DNA of 64,000 nt, from NCBI RefSeq assembly GCF_033807575.1, contig NC_084727.1, positions 2,914,001-2,978,000 on the forward strand, written 5' to 3'. Shown here piece by piece: positions 53,331-63,689 of the stretch. The DNA is from Cydia pomonella (lineage: Eukaryota; Arthropoda; Insecta; Lepidoptera; Tortricidae). Within the stretch, counting starts at the first letter, position 1. Each line of letters opens with the position of its first letter. Under the pieces are notes generated by a model. The model was given only the letters and a program-made list of their open reading frames with translations. It searched no databases and had not been told where the DNA came from. A program made the translations under genes and the position numbers.

Positions 53331-53582
53331 ACTGGATACCTTTACGTATTTTCTAACAATTTCTCCTAAGGATTCAACATCGTATATCGGATCGGATAGT
53401 GTGAAACACGCTTTAGTTTCATACGCTTTAACAAGTTACCTGCCAGCTAAATAATGAGCGCCACAGCCACCAGACGAGCCGCGGTCATGCATGCACACTG
53501 CCACAATAAATTGTCTAGTAACTGCGAAGTTGGTGTGGTTTATGCCATTAGGTGTTTACTGTCAGGACGCTTACTCTACAAT

Positions 53583-54069
53583 GTACAGTCGCCATCAGAT
53601 ATATCGGACCGGCCAAGGTGCTCAAAAATATCTGAACACGCCTCTATTGTCAAGGCGTTATTGTTAGGGTTGCCACCTTTTTTTCGAAAAATAGTATTTT
53701 TGTCAAAATATTGGAAAAAGTATACCTAGTGTACTCGTATACTGGGAAAATCGGAAAAAATAGAACACCGATTTGAGGCGAATTGCGGCGTTAAAAATCC
53801 AAGTCGCATAGAGTCAGGCCATCAAAATCGCTGCCAACTTATCTTGGTTCTTGGCTCTACGATGCGATATCGGTGACATTTGTATGCCTCTTAGTGCTGA
53901 AAATATAGTATTTTTCGTACTATATTGTTTTTGTATAATATATAGTGTAATTGATTAAAATATAGTATGATACTATATATTATAGTATGGGTGGCAACTC
54001 TAGTTAGAGTGTGTGTTTAGATATTTTTGAGCAACTCGTGCGCTCCGATGTATCTGATGGCGACTGTAC
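53583..54069. mobile_element. MITE family 7 with a nested element
   Basis: Left TGTACAGTCGCCATCAGATA; right TATCTGATGGCGACTGTACA, exact inverse. The arms continue through CTCAAAAATATCTGAAC and its inverse. Between 53667 and 54005 it is split by a second element. A one-armed copy is at 35527. Confidence 0.75.
53667..54005. mobile_element. nested element with TAGGGTTGCCACC ends
   Basis: TAGGGTTGCCACC at the left, GGGTGGCAACTCTA at the right (near inverse). The centre is rich in ATATAGTAT words. Sits in MITE family 7, so it is younger. The TSD is not clear. Confidence 0.55.
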
Positions 54070-54409
54070 AACATACTTAGCTCAAACCTACGCCAATATA
54101 TATCTCAATAGTTCAATTGGTTCAATTGCTCGATCTGTGAGGAAGCGCTGCAAATTGTCCATATTACTCGAGTGGGTACAGATTTGCTGATATCATTTAT
54201 TACGTGCGCGGTAAAGTACCACTTGCTGTGCTAATTTTACATTTTTGAACGAGCGAGAGCGAAGGTTTCTGATTCAGCTTGGGCAAAATGCTCAAGCGAT
54301 TCTCATGATATTTTGTGAGCAGGTTTCATGATCCCCATGGCTCCGCCATTTTGAGATTATTTTTTCTTGTCACTATTGGTTTTGGAGCCCTGTATTTATT
54401 TGCCTTTTT

Positions 54410-54740
54410 TTATACTAGCAACTAAGCGTAAGCGTACGGCCCGCCTGATAGTAAGCAGTCTCCGTAGCCTACGTACGCCTGAAACTCCGGAGGAGTAACA
54501 TGCGCGTTACCGACCTTAACACTCCGCACCCTCGTTGATCTCTGGCAACCTTACTCACCGGCAGGAACACAACACTATGAGTAGCGTCTAGTTTTATTTG
54601 GCTACGGTTTTCTGTAAGGTGGAGGTACTTCCCCAGTTGGGCTCTGCTCTAGATCTGGAATGACATCCGCTGTGCTGTGCCCTACCACACAAAGCGAGAT
54701 GACATTCACAATGCCCATACCTATCATACCTTAAGCCTTA
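54410..54740 (+). repeat. family 6 interspersed repeat
   Basis: Same order of landmarks as 27766-28122: AAGCAGTCTCCGTAGCC, CTCACCGGCAGGAACACAAC, CATTCACAATGCCCATACC. Confidence 0.78.
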
Positions 54741-55752
54741 CAGATTTTTAAATTTTAAATTCTTGTCACAAAGCCCGCAGTTTAAATATTATATTTGGTA
54801 CATAAAGAAACTTGTCTGATTCAATGTTTATTCTTGCCAAACATTATTTATCTACCTACATGTGGGGCGACGGCGGGAAGCGAGTGGGGACCCTGATCTA
54901 GCTAAGTTTTAAGGTCAAATACTTCTACCGAAAACATACTTAAGTACAATAAATAACTAAATAAATACGTAAACAATTTAACTATAAAACTTAAAACCTA
55001 AATGTAAAAATAAATAATACTATATTATTATTATTTATATTGTTATTGTCAATAAATGATTGAACTATTACATAAAAAAATAATAATAATAATACTAATC
55101 TTGAAATAAAATACTAAGGGTATGTTGCACAATGTCCAAGTGAAGTCCTGAATAAGCTACTTGCCATTTATCTGACGAATAAAGTCATCGTTGGCGTTTC
55201 AAAATCCTCAAATAAGCTTAACTAGTAGATAATAGTACATTGTGCAACGAGGGGGGTAAGGGAAATTTTGTATACGAGGGTGGTAATTCCCGACAGCCGG
55301 AGGCTCGCGGGAATTAAGGACCCGAGTTTGCAATATTCTTACCTCCGGAGTTACACACAATGTTTTTCATCACACTTGGGAAGAAAAAACTAAATTTTAA
55401 GCAAAATAATTCTTAAATACGGTATACATATCAAACAATCGTCCAAATAAATTAAATATTTTTAAACACAAACAAAAATATTAAATTATAAACGTCTTCG
55501 TTCGGCTACTTGGTTTGTATGAATAAGTGACATAATTTAAAAAAAAGCTATTCCTCCCTAGGGAGTTATAGCTTTTTTTTTCACTATCCATAACTCCCGC
55601 TGGAACAAAATAGGCCTTTGTCCTTTAGCACACCTGCATGAAAAAGATCTTTTTCGAGCAAATCGATCGAAAAATCGATTTGATGAAAAGTGCTGAGTTT
55701 TGCAGGAAGCAGTTAATTTATTTGTTAATTAACTGTACAATAGGTACTCTAC
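54741..55752. other. AT-rich intronic stretch with a repeat fragment
   Basis: At 55335-55430 a copy of the CACACAATGTTTTTCATCAC repeat also seen at 11817. At 55540-55580 a short palindrome AAAAAAGCTATTCCTCC / GGGAGTTATAGCTTTTTT. No coding exon. Confidence 0.4.
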
Positions 55753-55975
55753 TTGGACACTGTGAAACAGGCCCTTAAAACTATTCCCCTGCGGCATGGT
55801 GGTATTGCAAGACTTCTTTGGACGAGGAAGCTGCCAGCTCTGCGGTCACCGGTCTATCTATATTGCGGACTAATAGTAGATGGTTTCCATGCCATGATGC
55901 GCAAACGGACCGCTTCCCTTATGCGTCGAGTACGTGAGAGCTCCAACGGCATATGGTGGCTAATAGGCTAGATTG
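55753..55975 (+). mobile_element. LINE C-terminal remnant
   Basis: KLPALRSPVYLYCGLIVDGF, then HAMMRKRTASLMRRVRESSN and a stop. The RKR-x-ASLMRRVR-x-S-x-N pattern is typical of the extreme C-terminus of some insect LINE reverse transcriptases; only the end is left. Confidence 0.5.
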
Positions 55976-56537
55976 TTCTATAGCAAGACTATAGGACAAT
56001 CCTCAATCAATCAATCCTATTTGGCACTGGGATAGTCTCCATGTTCCCACATTATCCTAATAACTTAAGAATAGTTTTAAGTTTAGACATTTTAATTGAA
56101 TTTGACTGCGCATGCCTTTACAGCATTTAACTTTAAATTTAATTCCAATTTCATGGTTCATAATTTTTAATCTTTTGATAATTAATGAATTTTATTATTA
56201 CGTATCTATCAATTAATTGTCAAGTTATTTTATATTTTAGCAATTACGAAATCATGAATTTTTATGTTACACACCTAATTTTATTTGTTTCTCAGTTTTA
56301 AGTTTTGACATTTTAACTAAATTTGACTGCGCAATGCGCATACCTTTAAGCGTTTTAACTTTTATTTTAATTTTAATCTTTTAATAATCAATGAATATTA
56401 TTAAATCCTATCAATGTATTGTCAAGTTATTTTTATTTTATCAATTATCAAATGCTCAGTTAATTTAGTTTTAATGTCTAGTCAAGAAATTTTCTGTTAT
56501 ACACCTAATTTAATTTATTTTTAATTTTTATTGTAAA

Positions 56538-56972
56538 TCTTATACCTTTAAACGAGCAATTCTTGTATATATATATATTTCTGTGATCTCGGAAACGGCT
56601 CTAACGATTTCGCTGAAATTTGGTATATGGGGGTTTTTGGGGGTATACAATCGATCTAGATTAGTCTTATGATTGGGAAAATGCGTGTATTCGAGTTTTC
56701 ATGCGTTTTTCTTTCGACGCAGAATATGGTCGCTAATTTCGTGTTGCCGGCCACTGTCCGTCTGGTACGCGGAAGGCTAGAAACGAGTGTTACGGGTTCG
56801 AATCTCGCCCGGTGATTAACTTTTTTTTTTTATATGTTCAAGTTTTTTTTTTTTTTTTTAATTTTTATTGTTTTAGACAAGTTTAATTTAGTAAAAAATG
56901 TAGTTAAGATTATCACCTATACACCACCATATTACAATAAATAGTTATAACCGAGCAGCTCGGTCGCCGGTA
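56538..56972 (+). mobile_element. Helitron-like non-autonomous element, copy 2
   Basis: Starts TCTTATACCTTTAAACGAGC and ends ACCGAGCAGCTCGGTCGCC plus GGTACT; lacks the 150-bp insert of copy 1. The tRNA-like piece (GGGTTCGAATCTCGCCCGGT at 56796-56815) is present, with a shortened A-box side. Confidence 0.68.
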
Positions 56973-57527
56973 CTGTATACCTAATGTAAATGTAAATATA
57001 TACCTATGGATCAATGTTGTCTGGAATAAAAATGATTTATTTGATTTATTAATAATGTTTTAAGAATAAGTTCGCTCATGTTAATTACTAATTTAAATAC
57101 ACATTCACTGCCAAGGTGACTTGTACAAAAATCACACATTTGTTCAGTTGGTAGGTACAGAAATATCTCTACTCGTAGTTACAAACTTACGTTTTCACAC
57201 GAATAACTCGAGTTTTATTTTCTAGATCGAATCAACCGTGTTTGGGCGACTGTTTTTATAATATTGTCGTTTTATATATCGTTTAACGATTTGTTGTTGT
57301 CTTTAAAGGGGAAGCGAATGCCGAAAGTATTGAAGCCGATTCACGCAAATCACACGTGACATGACTATGGCACTATTTTCAATGAATTTCAAAATGTCGG
57401 AGGAAGAAGTTCACAAAACAGTCATACCACTCATGCCTTCATTACCAGCGATCCTACTTCACCAAATAGTGCTTTTTAACACAAGTAACTAAAAAAATAT
57501 GCAAATATGCATCCATTGATTCCGGTT

Positions 57528-57755
57528 GTATGTTTGAGCCGTTTGGGGTGGAGACCCTCGGACCCTGGGGACCCGGAGCCCATTGTATTTTCAGAGAGCT
57601 GGCGAAGCGTCTCATTGATGCTACGGGTGACTAGAGGGCTGGTTCTTTCCTTGCCCAGCGAATTGGCATCGCCATACAGCGCGGTAATGCCACCAGCCTT
57701 CTGGGCACCCTACCATCGGGCGACGAGCTAGCCCCCATTTTTTATTTGTAAATAT
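57528..57755 (+). mobile_element. LINE C-terminal remnant, one internal stop
   Basis: One plus-strand frame reads FGVETLGPWGPGAHCIFREL, AKRLIDATGD, stop, then RAGSFLAQRIGIAIQRGNAT and SLLGTLP before the final stop. Same family as 47930 and 63095. It lies about 110 bp upstream of the coding exon at 57869. Confidence 0.68.
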
Positions 57756-57868
57756 ATGTATTTAGATATGTTAAGTACTTTACTTTAGTTATATTCTTTT
57801 AGGTATTTTATGCGTTTTAATAAATATACTAAAAAATAATGCTTAAATAAAGAATATGTTTGTTTCAG

Positions 57869-57951
57869 ACGATGGTGCGTGTCCTGCCTGTGGAGCACCG
57901 CCTCCGCCATGCTGTATCGTCTGTTGACCAACCCTCTACCGCAGATCACAG
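57869..57951 (+). CDS. SERAC1-like protein, middle exon
   Basis: Between acceptor TGTTTGTTTCAG|A (57868/57869) and donor ACAG|GTAACT (57951/57952). It enters needing one base, which fits the phase-2 end at 26846, and leaves in phase 1, which fits the exon at 58043. It encodes RWCVSCLWSTASAMLYRLLT then NPLPQIT: a hydrophobic stretch that could be a membrane-association segment. On its own it has no diagnostic motif; the assignment rests on splice phase with its neighbours. Confidence 0.65.
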
Positions 57952-58042
57952 GTAACTTTATACATAGCAGAGAGTATGATATTCTTTGATGCAGATGAGC
58001 AGGTCCGAGGAAGCCAAAACTTATGTTTTTGTTTGTTTAAAG

Positions 58043-58171
58043 CTCCAAAGTATTCAAAACCGCGGCCAGCTGGCAAAGAACATCTGCACCCGGAGCCTAA
58101 AGTTGAATGTGTGGTTCTCTACCAACCAGAGACGCCTAAGGTTGACGTCATCTTCGTACATGGACTGTATG
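58043..58171 (+). CDS. SERAC1-like lipase-family protein, start of the alpha/beta-hydrolase domain
   Basis: Exon between acceptor GTTTGTTTAAAG|C (58042/58043) and donor TATG|GTGAGT (58171/58172). An alternative acceptor (GATGCAG at about 57996) is in the same frame, but would leave an intron below 50 bp, so I prefer 58043. It encodes APKYSKPRPAGKEHLHPEPK, then VVLYQPETPKVDVIFVHGLY. P-x-VDVIFVHGL is the conserved oxyanion-hole start of the SERAC1-type serine hydrolase domain; in animals SERAC1 acts in mitochondria-associated phospholipid remodelling. The catalytic GHSMGG segment would be in later exons, which I did not find in the window. Confidence 0.72.
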
Positions 58172-58369
58172 GTGAGTAGAAGAAATTTATTTTTCTTAAC
58201 ATTTTTTTAAGCATATGGTCCGCCTGGTTTTGATGTCGATCGCTTCAGCATAATGTATTCTAGGTTTATAGGTTTCGCTTTAAACATTTTCTTTTGTTTT
58301 GCAAATTTCGAAAAAAAGTTAAACCTATAAACTTAGTTTTTCATTGTGTCAATAACATTTTCGGAAGAC

Positions 58370-58462
58370 TGCGGGTCACTTCTGGATGAGATTGGCTCGG
58401 GACCGGGATAAGTGGCGTACTAGAAGAGAGGCCTATGCTCAGCAGTGGGCGATAAAAGGCTG
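58370..58462 (+). mobile_element. LINE (RTE-type) extreme C-terminus
   Basis: AGHFWMRLARDRDKWRTRRE then AYAQQWAIKG and a stop, followed by TATGATGATG. The WMR-A-x-DR-x-KWR-x-x-x-EAYAQQW signature is the end of RTE-type ORF2. Confidence 0.7.
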
Positions 58463-58496
58463 ATATGATGATGTTTCAATATAAAATAAATAATAA

Positions 58497-58798
58497 TTTA
58501 GCCTATAATTATACGTCCCACTGCTGGGCACAGGCCTCCTCTCATGCGCGAGAGGGCTCGGGCTATAGTCCCCACGCTAGCCCAATGCGGATTGGGAACT
58601 TCACATACACCTTTGAACTTCTTCGCAGATGTATGCAGGTTTCCTCACGATGTTTTCCTTCACCGAAAAGCTAGTGGTAAATATCAGATGATTTTCGTAC
58701 ATAAGTTCCGAAAAACTCATTGGTACGAGCCAGGATTTGAACCCACGACCTCCGGATTGAAAGTCGGACGTCATATCCACTCGGCCACCACCGCTGAT
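58497..58798 (-). mobile_element. second tRNA-derived SINE family, copy 2
   Basis: Same landmarks as 31322-31622: CCCACTGCTGGGCACAGG at the far end; GTGGGTTCAAATCCTGG (B box) and GGTGGCCGAGTGGATATG (A box) on the minus strand. Confidence 0.82.
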
Positions 58799-58916
58799 GT
58801 TTCAATAACATACTTAAAAATCATGGAGAATGGAAAATGTTTAGAAGTGGAAAAACGTATTCTCCTTTCGTATGGACGATCACGAGGTACTTATACTTTC
58901 CTCTTAATATCTTATA

Positions 58917-59164
58917 CCAATGGATCAATATATCTTATACCAGTGGATCAATATATCTTATACCAGTGGATCAATATATCTTATACCAGTGGATCAATAT
59001 ATCTTATACCAGTGGATCAATATATCTTATACCAGTGGATCAATATATCTTATACCAGTGGATCAATATATCTTATACCATTGGATCAATATATCTTATA
59101 CCAGTGGATCAATATATTTTATACCAATGGATCAATATATCTTATACCAGTGGATCAATATATC
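58917..59164. repeat. 23-bp minisatellite, about 11 copies
   Basis: Eleven occurrences of TGGATCAATATAT, each followed by CTTATACCAG with very few changes. A period of 23 (not a multiple of 3) leaves all three plus frames open, so the apparent long ORFs here are artefacts. Confidence 0.95.
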
Positions 59165-59554
59165 GGAAAGTCCCAAATTAAATCAGAAATACCACAAATC
59201 ATCGGGCATACCTCGCCTTAAGCAGTTAGATGTGGGTCGCGGAAGTCAAGACAATTCAGCATTGTTTCATCACAATGGCTGACTTGTGACCTGCGTTTAG
59301 TTAATTATGTTACTAAATACATGGAGCTAATCTATTCTACAATACAATAATAGGTACTACATGCGTTCTATATGAGGACATGAATGAAATTAATGATTAG
59401 GTAAATTCCATCATCATTGGAAATATAATATTTATTTATTTTATTGATAAAAATGTTCATTACAGTTGAACCAATGCGTCACGAAACTTAGACTAACAGC
59501 AATAATAATTATAAGTATTAACAATTATAAGAATAATAATATCACATATAAGTA
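59165..59554. other. AT-rich intronic stretch
   Basis: No gene or clear repeat recognised. Confidence 0.3.
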
Positions 59555-59822
59555 TTTATAGTATGTTATAGGGACATTCTTACACAAATTGACTAAGTCC
59601 CACGGTAAGCCAAGAAGGCTTGTGTTATGGGTACTCGCACTCAGACAACGATATATATGTAATATACAAATACTTAAATACATAGAAAACATCCATGACT
59701 CAGGAACAAATATCTGTGCTCATCACACAAATAAACACCTTTACCGGGGTTCGAACCCAGGACAATCGGCATTACAGGCAGGGTTACTACTCACTAACTA
59801 CTAGACCAGACCGGTCGTCAAA
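59555..59822 (-). mobile_element. tRNA-derived SINE, near full length
   Basis: Inverse orientation: ATAGGGACATTCTTACACAA, the family body, then ACCGGGGTTCGAACCCAGGA (inverse B box) and ACTAGACCAGACCGGTCGTC. Confidence 0.83.
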
Positions 59823-60952
59823 TAATATACCTCATTATCAGAAATAAAAGCATAAGTCTTTGACTAAAAGTATAGTACCTGTTCAAAGTTAGAAAACCTG
59901 TACTGAAGTAAGTAGGGTTTGCAATTCGGATCAGAAATAATAAAATGATAATAAAATAAATTTTTATTTATTCGTTAGCATACAAGCTTTTTACAATAAC
60001 AGGGTAGATGTCTCTTTTTAAGTATTCAGAGATACTTGTGATGAGAGACACCGCTCTTCCGCAGTAAAGTATCTTAACTAAGGTAAGCTGATACAGATTA
60101 ACTTAAAAAACAGAAAATGCTATATTACTACATTATGAGTTGAGTAGAAAATAGAAAATAAAATTAATAAATTTACAGGGTAAAGATGCCAGGTTTCCAG
60201 TTCCAGTAGGGGGAGAAATATATGAAATTATGCGGATCCACGGATCATCCCATACATTTCAGATTCGTCGTGCAAACCCTAGAATTAAGAAATTATTACG
60301 CCTGCTCACAATTATTTTACGATAATCGGTTGAGAAATGCGACCTCCCGAGGAGAACACCCGGACATACGAAATATTTATTGCCCAAGCTAAGCTGAAAG
60401 GAAGACACCTTCGTTAACTCTCATTTCACTCGGTTTTTAAAGCAACAGAAAAGGTGTCAATGACATCAAATAGGTATAATGTAGCAAGAACGCAAGGAAT
60501 GAAATGAACTGACCTGCCAGCATGCCGCCATTTTTGAATTGACGTATTTCTTTTGCGTTGAATCGAAGATAGGTAATTCCACTTTACGTGTATTTCATTT
60601 TTTTTTACTCTGTATGTAAATAGAGTCTCTTTAATTAGTTATGCCAAATGTATTCCTTATTTACCTACTTGATTCAGTAGCTCTTCTTTAGGTATTTAAA
60701 TAAAATTAATAACATCTCAAATGGGTTTTTTAAACCAGTTGAGGGTAGATGAAAACATTACATGATCAAATAATGTAGGTTAAACTCAGGTCGTTCAGTG
60801 ACAGATCCAGGCGGTTTTGTATTTGGTTGGTTAACCAATAAATGTTGTAACTACCCGAAAATGTACAAATTGTTTGTATACTTTTATTTAAATACCTAAA
60901 GATACAGAGTATAACCTTTTTTTAAAAGCCTAGATATGTGATAGGTAAGATA
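59823..60952. other. AT-rich intronic stretch
   Basis: No later exon of the SERAC1-like gene and no defined element was recognised. Confidence 0.3.
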
Positions 60953-61160
60953 AAAACAGGACAAGTGCGAGTCGGACTCGCCCACCGAGGGTTCCGTACT
61001 TTTTAGTATTTGTTGTTATAGCGGCAACAGAAATACATCATCTGTGAAAATTTCAACTGTCTAACTATCGCGGTTCATAAGATACAGCCTGGTGACAGAC
61101 GGACCAACAGCGGAGTCTTAGTAATGGAGCCCCGTTTTACCCTTTGGGTACGGAACTTTA
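60953..61160 (+). repeat. interspersed repeat with GAGTCGGACTCGCCCACCGA
   Basis: AAGTGCGAGTCGGACTCGCC, GAGGGTTCCGTACTTTTTAG and GTACGGAACTTTAAAAA. Common in arthropod genomes; class uncertain. Confidence 0.6.
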
Positions 61161-61428
61161 AAAAATGACACTTCGAACGCCCCCAAAAAACAGGGCGATT
61201 AGTTATTAAATTAACCATTCGAAGTAACAAAATGTTAGTTGGTTTTGTAAATTGTTCAACTACATGCAAGAGGCGCCCTACTGTAGTTTTCAACCCGACT
61301 GCACGACGGTTTTTACTTTATGGCACTCAAGAGACCAATTGCGTGAGACCAGTGCGACCAATGGTGATGATTCTTATGTCAACGACTTTGTCTTAATTGG
61401 CTGACTGTCCTAAACAATATGTCGACAA

Positions 61429-61706
61429 GTGAGTGAGTGATCTGTCGATACCCCCCGTCAGGGGGGTATGAGGGGCCGCTACCGCTCCATGGCTGCGGCG
61501 GCTGTCGCGGGTCGCTTCCCCACCGACTGGTGGGGTGGTCTTATGGCCGTCGTTTTGGGGACGGTGTGGGTAGCTGGTGTAGGCCAGCTCTTCGCTACCG
61601 ATCGTTATCCAACCCCACGGCCCCTAACCTGGTGATACCGTTTGAGCGGGGCCAGGTTATGGAGCCGCGGAGGAGGCGACCGGCAGCTTAGCTGGCGTGT
61701 GTGGCG
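61429..61706 (+). mobile_element. GC-rich insertion with a 12-bp target duplication
   Basis: The 12-mer ATATGTCGACAA stands on both sides (61417-61428, 61707-61718). The 278 bp between is strongly GC-rich (CCCCCCGTCAGGGGGG, GGGGCCGCTACCGCTCC, GCGGAGGAGGCGACCGGCAG), unlike its surroundings. It has an open plus frame of 84 codons (61437-61691) with Arg/Pro/Gly-rich composition and no known domain. No poly-A tail and no terminal inverted repeats. A TSD of this length points to target-primed retroposition (inference). Confidence 0.6.
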
Positions 61707-61744
61707 ATATGTCGACAATTATAGTGGGGTACCATTTTATACGG

Positions 61745-62015
61745 ATTTTTGGAACACCTTTAGGTTTATTAACTCATAGAAACCGGACTTAATCGCGTAT
61801 TAAGTTTTAAATTTACCTTCGACGTTTCGAGGGCGGCGTTCAAGTCAATAAACAAGATCAAGTGCGGGTAGTTCGAATAACTCGCTCAAGATGATATCAA
61901 AAGCCAGTCTTCTTCAAGCCCACGGGGACAACGCCGTCCTCGAAACGTCGGAGGTAAATTCAAAACTTAATACGCAAGTAAGTCCCGTTTCTACGAGTTA
62001 ATAACCTTTAGGTAT
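61745..62015. mobile_element. fold-back element, about 90-bp arms
   Basis: Left: ACCTTTAGGTTTATTAACTC, TAATCGCGTATTAAGTTTT, CGACGTTTCGAGGGCGGCGT. Right: ACGCCGTCCTCGAAACGTCG, AAAACTTAATACGCAAG, GAGTTAATAACCTTTAGGT. Confidence 0.72.
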
Positions 62016-62082
62016 ATAACGATTTAGATCATAAACTGAAATAAATGTCATATACTAAGAAAAAGTGACCAAGGCCTCCAGC

Positions 62083-62160
62083 GCCCCAGGCTGGAATCGA
62101 ACCAGCGTCCTCTGCTATCGCGGCTGGTGCCTGAGTCACTCGGCCACCGGGGTCACAGCA
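62083..62160 (-). mobile_element. tRNA-like sequence, probably a SINE head
   Basis: Minus strand: GGTGGCCGAGTGACTCAGGC (A-box region) and CGCTGGTTCGATTCCAGCC (B box with T-arm pairing). The flanks lack a clean acceptor-stem pairing and no anticodon arm is convincing, so it is called a tRNA-derived SINE head, not a functional tRNA. Confidence 0.5.
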
Positions 62161-62321
62161 GCATTGGTCGAATTTTTCAAGTTTTTTCAAGCATTTCTTA
62201 CTGAAGGCTTACGGCGCCCCCTAGCCATCTCTAAGGTAGAACAGTATGGTTCATACCTTCTAACTGGATCAACTCAGGTGATACCGAGCTAGCGAGAGAG
62301 ATGGCGCTGCCAATCAATACA

Positions 62322-62732
62322 ATTTGAAGTATTAGAACAAATTAAATTATTTTCAGAAAATATTTTAATTTGTACTACTTAAAAAAAAATTAAAATTAAA
62401 AGTATTTATTTCTATACAGAACACAGAAAAACATAATTGGTATACTGGCGGACCTCAAACTAGGCTGAGCCTGTATCTCGGGACCCTTGAGTGCAATACA
62501 TTGGCAATAAGTATAAAAACGTTACAAATATGTACAGACGTTACAAATCAGGAAGAGAAGATTAAAAAACTAAAATATAACAACACACAAAAATACATTA
62601 CAAAACGGTGGATACTACTATACAAATATCTGTGTGTATGTCTGTGTGTGTGTGTGTGTACTTGAAATAAAAACAAATTAAAATATTTTCTGAAAATAAT
62701 TTAATTTGTTCTAATACTTCAAATAGGATTTA
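62322..62732. mobile_element. element with about 55-bp near-perfect inverted ends
   Basis: TTTGAAGTATTAGAACAAAT, TAAATTATTTTCAGAAAATA at the left; the inverse TATTTTCTGAAAATAATTTA, ATTTGTTCTAATACTTCAAA at the right. The centre holds a (TG)n run at 62636-62660. Confidence 0.7.
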
Positions 62733-63094
62733 GATCATGTTAGCATCCATTATAACTTAAAGCAAAAATGATATGTCATAAACGATCTATATCTATTTTT
62801 GCTTTTCATAGGCTGATCTAAATCGGTGAAACATTTATAGCCATTGTCGTATTGTCCGTGCCCGACAGGTCGCAGCGCAAATCGCCGGATGTCGCTGTTG
62901 TGTTGATATGGGCCACAGTAGTTACAACAGTTTAATAATATCTTCACTGACAATTGATGTAGGCTGAAGGTATTCAGCACTAGAGCTGAGGTGAGGACAT
63001 GCACACAAAGCGGGATATTGAAATAGTGTTCTGGTACCGATAGGCGATAGCAAGTGTGACATCCAGCTGGAAGATTAGCCAAAAAGCACAAGTT

Positions 63095-63230
63095 TTTTTG
63101 CAGAAATCGCGAAGCGTCTGGTTGACTTAACTGGTGACGAAAGAGCTGGCGCGGCTTCCTCGCACAACGTATCAGTATTGCGATACAACGAGGATCCTTG
63201 GTACAATGCCTCAAGGGCCTATTTTAGATT
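63095..63230 (+). mobile_element. LINE C-terminal remnant (AKRLVD-TGD family)
   Basis: GCAGAAATCGCGAAGCGTCT, GACGAAAGAGCTGGCGCGG and CGCACAACGTATCAGTATTG correspond to AEIAKRLVD, DERAG and AQRISI in shifting frames. Third copy of the family at 47930 and 57528. Confidence 0.55.
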
Positions 63231-63689
63231 TAAGCTAGTTATAGTAATTCTATGTATATTATGTTATTAGTTGTTATGTTAAACAAAAGTTTACTAAACC
63301 AAAAAGTTTTTTGAAGGTATTTAGATACCATCCATCCAAAGACAAGCACATTGATAGGAGTTGCAGATAGTTCTAACCTTCGCTTTGCTGACGACATATT
63401 CCTGTAGGTCACAGTAGGCCTTAAGATCGAACTGTAAATGAACATATTACAGTCCAATCTCCTGACTTATCTATGCCCCTGACTAACAGAAAAAAATGAA
63501 CGAATCTCATTCATAAAGTGCTGCTCTCCAGGCACGAGTAATACGGTTAAGTCTGAAAATATCAATACGTGCTAAAAGTATCTATACACTACCCTAATAT
63601 ATGGGCCATAAAGTCGTGTATACGTATTTTTGGCACTTCGACCGTGTCGATGTTTTCAGACGTGACTGTACAAGGAGCATCTTTTCAGT

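Noticed and set aside
57976..58042. Upstream extension of the SERAC1-like exon to the GATGCAG acceptor
   Set aside because: It is in frame, but would leave an intron of under 50 bp; the acceptor at 58042 has a better pyrimidine tract.
58544..59282. Long plus-strand open frames with WINISYTSGS-type repeats
   Set aside because: They come from a 23-bp tandem repeat that is open in all three frames, joined to a SINE; not a gene.
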